From the NCBI GenBank assembly GCA_022496805.1, contig CM040100.1:23341009-23405008 (forward strand): a stretch of DNA of 64,000 nt, in the 5' to 3' direction. Positions within the stretch are counted from its first letter, which is position 1; each line of letters starts with the position of its first letter. The position numbers and the translations under genes were made by a program. The stretch is from Pohlia nutans. Its lineage: Eukaryota > Streptophyta > Bryopsida > Bryales > Mniaceae. This document shows, one piece after another, positions 48,951 through 64,000 of the stretch. The notes under the pieces were generated by a model. That model was not told where the DNA came from, ran no database searches, and was given only the letters and a program-made list of their open reading frames with translations.

Positions 48951-49112
48951 CAATTAGATGATTTTGAAGTCCTCTAATCGTTGGCTCAATGGGTGAGTGC
49001 TGTAAAATAGGAGTAGGTCCATAATCTTCACTTACATAATAGCTTGTCTATTCAACACTACCATGTCTGCGCGCAAACATTATAGGATGTCATTTTAGGG
49101 CACCATTCTAGA

Positions 49113-49950
49113 AACACTACTAAATACACCTTCAGAAATTAGTAAGTAATTGGGTTGGGCGTCCAAAAATCATGATTCCACTTGCTCTATCTTTCCACTT
49201 GCTTTCCAGATGCATGAAATTGCCTTGTATGCTTAACTTTGCTACAGATTTCCCATGCTCACAAAGAAGCCGTTATTGATCACCTTCCCATACTTTTTTG
49301 AGATGTCAAAGTGATTGCAAAATAACGTAGTCATGTGGACAGTTTTCTTTACTGGAATTAGTAATGACTGCGATATAACATAGTCATCGACACAGTTTCC
49401 TTTACTTATATTGGTAATGAATTGCATTTTAGTAACACCTATAAATACAACTTCAAAAATTAGTAACTAATTGCAAGAGAGTCCAAAAATCATGATTAGC
49501 ACTTGCTCTATCTGTCCACTTACTTTCCAGATGCACGAAAATGCCTTGTATGCTTAACTTTGCTTTAGATTTCCCAGGCTGACACATTGGGCTATAATTG
49601 ATCACCTTCCCATATTTTTTGGAGACGTCAAAGTGATTGCAAAATAACGTAGTCATGTGGACAGTTTTCTTTACTTAAATTAGTAATGAATGCAAAATAA
49701 CATAGTCATCTAGACAGTTTCCTTTACTTATACTAGTAATGAATTGCGTTTTAGCAACACCTATAAATACAACTTCAAACAATTACTAACTAATTGCAAG
49801 AGAGTCCAAATATTGGTTTCCCATGTTGACAAATGAGCTATTACTGATCACCTTTCCGTACTTTTTTGAGATGTCAAAGTGATTGCAAAATATTGTAATC
49901 ATCTGCATAGTTTTCTTTACTTATATTGGTAATGATTGCAAAATTACATT
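49113..49950. repeat. 322-bp tandem repeat inside CACTA element (about 2.6 units)
   Basis: Units begin at 49113, 49434 and 49756 with AACAC(C/T)-TA-AATACA-CTTCA and are 321-322 bp long. Each runs through GATCACCTT(T/C)CC(A/G)TA, TTTTTT(G)GAGA-GTCAAAGTG and ATTGCAAAATA, and ends in TTTACTTATA-T-GTAATGAATTGC. The third copy lacks an internal block. The units carry TAGTCAT motifs, so they extend the subterminal motif array. Confidence 0.8.
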
Positions 49951-50859
49951 TTGTTGCTAGAAAGTTCCTTGGAATCCGATAACAAAGGCGCCACTGCTGC
50001 ATTATCATCTGTGATGATCTGTGCCATCAACCCCTGATGTTCACCATTGTTACGCAAGCTTAGGCAGTGCAACACTGGTCTTTCCTCACTGTGCGGACTC
50101 GTCATTGTAGTCCACACGAAACTTCACATCATTTTTTTACTACATTTTAAAAAACATGACTGCATTATACAACACATTGTTTGAAGGCTGATCCCCCCGC
50201 CCCCCCTCCTTAGCTCAAAAAAACCTTTTTTTATGTTGAAACTGAATTTACCAAATCTAAAATAAACTCACTTTATTTTTTATCAAGTGAAGAGATTCTA
50301 GTCATCATGACTATTTCATTTACTCTGGTTAGTCATCATGACTGTTTCATTGACTGTAGATTAGGGTTGCAGCTAATTAGGGCTATGGATTAGGGTGGCG
50401 GCTAGGGTTTCAGAGGAGATTAGGGTGGCGGCTCCTTCTTAAGGGGCTTTTGAACCTTCTCTCTCATTTTGTCCACTTGTAACTTGGTTAGGAAAGTTAG
50501 AGAGGGGCAGAGGTGCTGTGGAAGGAGTCTTAGTGTAGGATTGTATACATTTGTGTGTGTTAGTAAAGGTTTTCAGCCCCTACTAAGGGTGAAATCACAT
50601 CATGCGTGGATTTTGGGCTGCATAATTCTATGGATTTGTTTGATCTATGTATTAGGCGGATCAGGTTACAAAATTGTAATGGCAAAGATTATAGTGATAT
50701 ATTTGTGTTTCTAACGACTGTTTAGGCTATGATTTGTGCAGATCAAAGTTTCTATAAGTTTTACATAAGTGAACATGTAAGTGCCATGAGCCACTCCCTA
50801 GAATGTTGTGCCTTAGTTCTTTAGAAATTCATTATGCCAAGTTCGTGACTGTTTGTAGT

Positions 50860-51000
50860 CATTCATATGGAACGAGTGACCAGGCTTGACTAGATTCAGT
50901 CACGAAGTTAGAATACGTGACTGATATTAGTAATGACGTTAGAATATGTGACTTCTCACAGTCATAGAATTTGAATAAGTGCCATGAGCCTTGGAGAAGT
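50860..51000. repeat. CACTA internal cluster of TAGTCAT/GTGACT motifs
   Basis: Short repeated GTGACTGT-TAGTCAT, GTGACTGATATTAGTAATGAC and CACAGTCATAG motifs just before the coding fragment. Confidence 0.5.
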
Positions 51001-51069
51001 ACATCTTTGTATCAAAGCAGCAATTTAGTCCCTATTGATCCTTGTTTTGTGTTTTTTTTATTATTATAG

Positions 51070-51390
51070 GTTGTACAAGAAGGTGAGGACCCGGAGTTCA
51101 AGAAGGGTGACCCTGTGAGACTCAAGGGAATTGAAGAAGGGGAGGAGGATAAATTTGTGGCACTCGGGAAAGTGCAGAATGTAGCTGGGGCTTCTCTACA
51201 CGGGAAAACCATAATTGCAGGAACCGTGTCTGTAGAAGTGCAGAAAAGCCTAGATGACGACTACAGTTTGTTTGCACCCGTAGATCTAGATGATCCACCT
51301 GTGACCTTGGTAGGACAAGCAGTAGGGCACTTTGTACTGTGGCCCACAGAGTTCATGGACATTGATCTGTCCTTCTCCCAAGCAGTTTAG
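51070..51390 (+). CDS. C-terminal fragment of CACTA-associated protein (DUF8039-like)
   Basis: After an AG acceptor at 51068-51069 (TTATTATTATAG) the frame reads VVQEGEDPEFKKGDPVRLKG and on to a stop at 51388-51390, about 106 codons. The pattern VALGKVQ..(G)ASLHGK.I..G...V.V...L....L..P, then VTLVGQAVGHFVLWP, resembles the domain found near the C-terminus of proteins in plant CACTA/Ulp1-type transposons (DUF8039, from memory). It is most likely the last exon of the element's own TnpA-like gene, left after internal deletion. No upstream exon is recognised, so expression is doubtful. Confidence 0.5.
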   Translation, partial: VVQEGEDPEFKKGDPVRLKGIEEGEEDKFVALGKVQNVAGASLHGKTIIAGTVSVEVQKSLDDDYSLFAPVDLDDPPVTLVGQAVGHFVLWPTEFMDIDLSFSQAV

Positions 51391-51534
51391 ACTGATCGAG
51401 TTCTAGTTGCAGTGCATCCTGTTTCAGCACTGAATTTTCTATTTCAATGAAATGTGTGAAAATCATTTGCATGATCTGACGCAGTGCTTACAACCGCACG
51501 GTTGACTTGTAATAGTCAACAGATCTCATTATCA

Positions 51535-52290
51535 CCCTAATCTGAAACTGAAATCTATGACTACGCACCGTAAGAATGGCAGATTCGACTGCATGGCATA
51601 CATTTGCATTAGACTATGGACAATCAAGTCCTAGTTAGATGCTTCCGATTTAATATTGAAATTTGACTCCCAGTAGTGAAAGAAACGAGTATACAAGGAC
51701 TCCATGCAGTCATCAGATGATATGGGTGACTATGTGTAGTGAAGCATATTTGACTTTACAGCGTCGTATTATCTCACGTGTGTGTATGATGCAATACAGT
51801 CACAACCACATCACTATACGTAGTGATCAAACCATTGCTATATTCTCTAATACCTCACTATAATTAGTCATGTCCATCTCATGATTTCAGCATTGGAGAC
51901 TATGTATAGTCACTTCGATGTGGCTCTACAGAGTCGTATTATCCCAACTCAATGTATGACTCAATTTAGTCACCATCTCACTACTATGCATAGTGATAAA
52001 ACCTGTCATGTATTGACTCATACCTCACTAAAAATAGTCATGCCAATCAGTCGCTATTTGCATATAGATGACTACGTGTAGTCATAAATGTATGACTATA
52101 TAGAGTCATATGGTCCCAAGTCCCACTGCAGGTCCCGTTTTGAGGTCCCAAAACACTGTGGAAACGCAGCATTGGGAACAAGAAGTGTCCGATATGACCC
52201 CCAGTCAGATTGTCCGAAGCGACTAAGTCGAAATGACTACAAACAGTGCTAGTCACATTTTGGTTTATGCCCTATTGTAGTCATAAAACC
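51535..52290. repeat. CACTA right subterminal repeats
   Basis: Dense TAGTCAT, GTAGTCAT, ATGACTA and TGACTATGTGTAGT motifs. An imperfect duplication of about 185 bp is also present: blocks beginning near 51716 and 51898 share GACTATGTGTAGT- or TATGTATAGT-containing starts, a TACAG-GTCGTATTATC segment, and a CTCAC...ACTATnC-TAGTGAT segment. Confidence 0.7.
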
Positions 52291-52323
52291 TAGTCACATT
52301 GGGCTGGTTTTCTTGTAGTGGAA

Positions 52324-53936
52324 GAAAATATTATTAGATGCTATGATTCATGCATTTGTGAAAATCTGAAGGGGATCGAACATGAATGAGGCAATAAAAA
52401 GTATGCAGAGACAAACCAATACAGTTGAAAACAAATATAGGTACTTGAAAACAAACAAAACCCCAACCACATAAGATGAAACCTGGATGATTACTTTTTG
52501 ATCGCCTTTTCGAAAGAAGAAACCCCAAATAACATAAAGAAGATTACACAGCTTCAAGAAGTGCAATGTAGCTCCAAACGAACCTCGGAAATACACAAAC
52601 CCCAAGCTATTGCTTGCACACAGAAATGCAACGGACCCCAAGCTACTACTTGCTCACACAAATCCAACGCACTCCAGTCTATTACTTGCACACAGATTCA
52701 AAAACCCAAAAAGAATGCTAAAATGAAATTCTCTACAACCAACAAGAAGGGAAGAAGAAAATTTCTCATAGCTACAAAACACAAGTTACAGAACCACCCA
52801 TTCAAGAGAGATCTCTCTCAAGAGGCGCCATCCAAAGACTCACGAAGCTCTGGTTTGAAAATGAAATCAACTTCTCCCCTTTGTTGGTCTTTTAAGCTCC
52901 CCCTTCGCACCTAACGGCCGGTCGATTCATCCATTCGACGTTGCATGCTACATTTGGTAGCATCCATTCAGCGCTGCAACATCCATCCAATCCCTAACTA
53001 AAATTTGCCATTTGTTCACTGCCGCGATGTATGTAGTGTCCAGTCATAGTCATAGTTATTCTCCATGCAGTATACTATACTCACAATCACATTAAGTATC
53101 TTGCATTGCCATAACATTTACTATGCTCTTGGAACACTATGCTTGCTAAGTAATGTTAGTACCATTAATATACTGCATTCACGTACTTACATCATGTGAA
53201 TTAATTTACTACCAATGGCTAGATTTTTATCTAATTTAAATTTTAGTATCTTATTGTGATTTAATTTGTTTCTTCCAAGCCAAAATCGAATATAGAATAA
53301 ATTATTTTTAGCTATATTTTGCTATTTCTAAGCTATTTTGGGCTATTTTGGGCCATTTTTAATCATTTTCTACTCCAAAACAAAAATCAAGAAATTCGTT
53401 TTTTTAGAAATGAACTTTATTTTTCAAAAAACAATACATGTTCATTCGCGGAGTGGCGACCCAGCTATAGTACTACGGTATTTTACACAACTTCATCATT
53501 ACACTAATTGGAGATTGCGACTTAAATATATTGAAAAACAAAAATAAATATGACTCATCACACTATACCCCTTCCTCTATTTTGTGTTGACCATCTTTGA
53601 TGTCTTTTCACAATTAACTTACCCCATTGATAATAGTTTAACTTATTATGCTTTATGAAACATTATTATATCATGGATTGCTAGTAAGTACACAACTTCT
53701 TGACACTCGTAGCGGAACTAACGGCACCCATCACTTTGTGAACGGTATTGATTGTTCCAGTCACGGCACTAGAAACTAACTTGTGAACACATGCTTTGAG
53801 GCTTGGACTATTTGTGGCATTTGATAACGTCTGGATCAATCTTTGGCTTCAATTGAACCTACATTCCAAACCATGACATTGATAGTCTATCATTTCCTAG
53901 AAACAAAGGTTGTTACAAAATGTTGTTTTGTCTTAA
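52324..53936. other. Intergenic DNA right of CACTA element
   Basis: Contains an unassigned plus-strand ORF at 52498-52914 (starting from a non-ATG codon) with an internal three-fold repeat (see 52592-52700). The rest is AT-rich with no recognised gene. Confidence 0.35.
52592..52700 (+). repeat. Three imperfect 36-bp tandem repeats in an unassigned ORF
   Basis: Three units with the plan CCCAAGCTA-T-CTTGC(A/T)CACA-AAATnCAACG encode related 12-residue repeats (PQAIACTQKCNG, PQATTCSHKSNA, LQSITCTQ). The host ORF at 52498-52914 is otherwise lysine- and serine-rich and has no family match. Whether it is coding is unknown. Confidence 0.45.
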
Positions 53937-54371
53937 CAAGAATCTTCGTAATCTGTACCTTGATCCACTCCTGTTCCTTCGCATTGAAATGGGTGTACGC
54001 TTGTGAAAATTAATGTTTTTCACCTATTCTAGATACTAGAGGACTCTCTTAAAGTTCTAAAATGTTAAAGAATGGCCAAATTAGACAAGGCATTCAAAAA
54101 TTGTGACTAATTGAAGTTACCCTTTATTTTCTACTTTAAATCAACTCAAATTCATAGCTCATAGTTCTGGTGTGATGGGGTCAAATTTTACTTTTAAAAG
54201 CTTAAAATAACTCATACAATACTCTAAAATCTAAAGAAGTATAGATCCCTCAAAGGTGCTCAATTTGGCATTTAGAAAACCTCATTTGGTGCACCAGAGT
54301 AGAAGTTATGAACAAGATTCTTCCACAATACTATCAAGCCCGTGGGCCTTGCATTGTCATTTAAGGATTAA
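53937..54371 (-). repeat. Dispersed repeat with TTAA-type end; inverted partner of 27765-28015
   Basis: The left 235 bp is the reverse-complement counterpart of 27765-28015. The right end, at 54334-54371, reads CAAGCCCGTGGGCCTTGC, then ATTGTCATTTAAGGATTAA, closely resembling the right end of the TTAA-flanked MITE at 47638-48017. I infer a larger, diverged member of the same end family. The left boundary is not resolved. Confidence 0.55.
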
Positions 54372-56021
54372 TAAACAAGTACAAGCATTTGATCACAAAA
54401 ATGAATTGGATGAAGAATTTTCCACAATAGCAATGATTTGTATATTTGGAACTAACATTATTTTAAGGATAGTCCTTTGTGTGTCATTCAAACTGCATTG
54501 GTGCACATTTTCTTACATTGTGATATTCAGATTGGGGCTCCTCACTCAAGATCCAGCATCATAGGAAGGTGTGAGGTTTTGTAACCGGACTACTTATACT
54601 AACAGTGCATTTCACTCCATGCAAACTTAGTGTGTGCTTCTACAAGAGCTGCCAACTGAGCATGGAAACTAATCAAGCAATATAGATGAAATCGTGTGAT
54701 AATTATAATTTTGGCCAAAACATCTCCTTACATTGTCCGGTTCCAAATACCATGAGAAGAAATGCGATTTATGTAGCAGATGATTGTAATTCAACAATAA
54801 AACTAACTTATAAATTAGACAAGCAGATGGATGCAAAAGACTCTAGTTTCAAGAGCAAGATGACACAGTCGTTGAAGTACTCAATTTCAGACAGATGGCC
54901 CAATGAAGGACAGAAGACGTAGCGTACTCCAATTGCCAGGCGAGCCCTAGTGAACAACGAACCCTAGTGAAGTAGGCCCTGCACCACGTTCTGTCCAAAA
55001 GCTGGTTTAGGGTTAAGCTAGGGGTAGGCTACCAGGCAACCAAAGGATGGAGGAATTTGGTATCTCTTCATAGTGAGGGACTGAGCAATAGAGAAAACTA
55101 GTTAACCCATTCCCATCCAGACTCGTTCCTCAGGTTTCCGTCTTCCAATCAGTGAGTAAAAACACATGGATCGGAAATCATCCTTTTTCACACTCTATTA
55201 GAAAAACGGTATCAAAGTTCCCACTCTGGCTCATATATGGCTCCTAGATGGATAAAGAGCACTCGTTTACTTGCACTGCCCGTGACTGGGTTCCCAAGTT
55301 CACGAGTTCAAGAAAATCGCTCCAGGGGACTTGAATCAACTCTAATCATAAACAAGAGCTAGTCAGATGAACATATACTACAGCTACAGAGCCCGAAACA
55401 AGAGAATAAGCATAACGCCCCACACGCTTAGAGGCCATTCTTAATTTCTTTGGGAGCACCGATGACAATGCGTGAAGATGGTTGTCACAAGCTTAAAGAA
55501 CACGGTAATCCCAACAAACACCGGGGTCTGTTAAGGCAGAACCTCCTTGCAGGATCAATCCATGACCGCAATCCATTGAAGAAAAAACACCGTCGTCTTT
55601 GCAGCCTGGATGTAAACTGCACACTCCAACAACACCAAGACCGTATTCAATTAATACAAGGACATTCAAGGAGCTTGCACGGTCAATGCAAGACCCAGTC
55701 TCATCAGATCGAGGTACAGATCTGCTCAGAGACCTTTCCTGTCACTACATTTACGTAATGTGTACATGACTGGAATTTCATACCAAGTATGCAACAGCTT
55801 GGTATGACTGCACATCAAATTATCTGACGAGATAGATTCACCAAAAATATTAAATCAGACTTCAAATGGTGGGTGCGTGCTTAATGAACATTTTACTTCA
55901 TGAAGTCTTCTAAATTCATGAGTAAATACCAGTGACATTCTATGTCCGATTTTAGCCCTAGAAACATAATAAATGAAATTGTTAGTACTGCTGTATAAAA
56001 TTGACATACCAACGTTTGCCA
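54372..56021. other. Intergenic DNA and probable 3' UTR of the CHD gene
   Basis: The part next to 56022 should hold the 3' untranslated region of the minus-strand CHD gene. The plus-strand ORF at 55450-55758 is antisense to this region and has no recognisable family. No RNA gene or repeat boundary seen. Confidence 0.35.

Positions 56022-64000
<7,979 letters not shown>

Larger units (their letters stand above)
48594..52320. mobile_element. Non-autonomous CACTA (En/Spm-type) transposon, 3.7 kb
   Basis: Perfect 28-bp terminal inverted repeats begin CACTACAAGAAAACC and continue AGCCCAATGTGAC; the right end is the exact reverse complement. The 3-bp target duplication GAA lies at 48591-48593 and 52321-52323. 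Both the terminal pattern and the duplication size are diagnostic of the CACTA superfamily. Subterminal regions are dense in TAGTCAT/ATGACTA motifs in both orientations. The interior contains a 322-bp tandem repeat and a short C-terminal fragment of a CACTA-associated protein, but no transposase domain, so movement would need an autonomous relative. Confidence 0.95.

Noticed and set aside
49113..49950. CRISPR-like array
   Set aside because: The repeats are 322 bp, contiguous and lack unique spacers; this is a tandem repeat in a CACTA element in a plant nuclear genome.
55450..55758. 102-codon plus-strand ORF next to the CHD gene
   Set aside because: Antisense to the probable 3' UTR, no family resemblance and no splice or promoter evidence.

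Overview
The window is nuclear DNA of a land plant. It carries a DOCK-family SPIKE1 gene and a PHD/chromodomain SNF2 (CHD-type) gene with many short GT-AG introns, a DUF4283-type plant LINE, a Ty1/copia element primed by initiator tRNA-Met, and a CACTA transposon. Compact introns and AT-rich, repeat-packed intergenic DNA suit a bryophyte or another non-flowering plant, but the species cannot be fixed from the sequence alone.

Layout. Bases 1-15.4 kb hold one complete plus-strand gene, the SPIKE1 orthologue. It can be read as 33 exons (2150-15337) encoding about 1918 residues, with the reading frame closing at every junction. From 16.4 to 56 kb is a repeat-rich block: a TTAA-flanked MITE (16.4-17.0 kb); a nearly intact LINE on the minus strand (17.05-23.85 kb) with one nonsense codon in each ORF; a processed pseudogene of plastid-type triosephosphate isomerase (25.0-25.9 kb); AT-rich DNA (26-30 kb); a gag fragment of an LTR retroelement (30.9-33.95 kb) split by a 1.7 kb inverted-repeat element; and a second copy of that element in opposite orientation (34.5-36.3 kb). 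The second copy lies inside a broken MATE-transporter gene (34.4-38.8 kb, minus), which also holds a fold-back element. Next come a 5.7 kb copia element (40.25-45.94 kb, minus) inserted into a broken alpha/beta-hydrolase exon, another TTAA MITE (47.6-48.0 kb), and a 3.7 kb non-autonomous CACTA element (48.59-52.32 kb). From 56.0 kb to the right edge is the minus-strand CHD-type chromatin remodeller, whose N-terminal part lies outside the window.

The two intact genes are unrelated housekeeping genes: a Rho/ROP GEF for cell shape and an ATP-dependent nucleosome remodeller. Everything between them is mobile or dead. The most unusual items are a long uninterrupted antisense ORF between pol and the 3' LTR of an otherwise decayed copia element, a family of short elements with piggyBac-like ends (TTAA-CCC...GGG-TTAA), and the paired inverted 1.7 kb elements that each carry a tRNA-like polymerase III promoter module. 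All similarity calls are from recognising motifs by eye; no database search was run.
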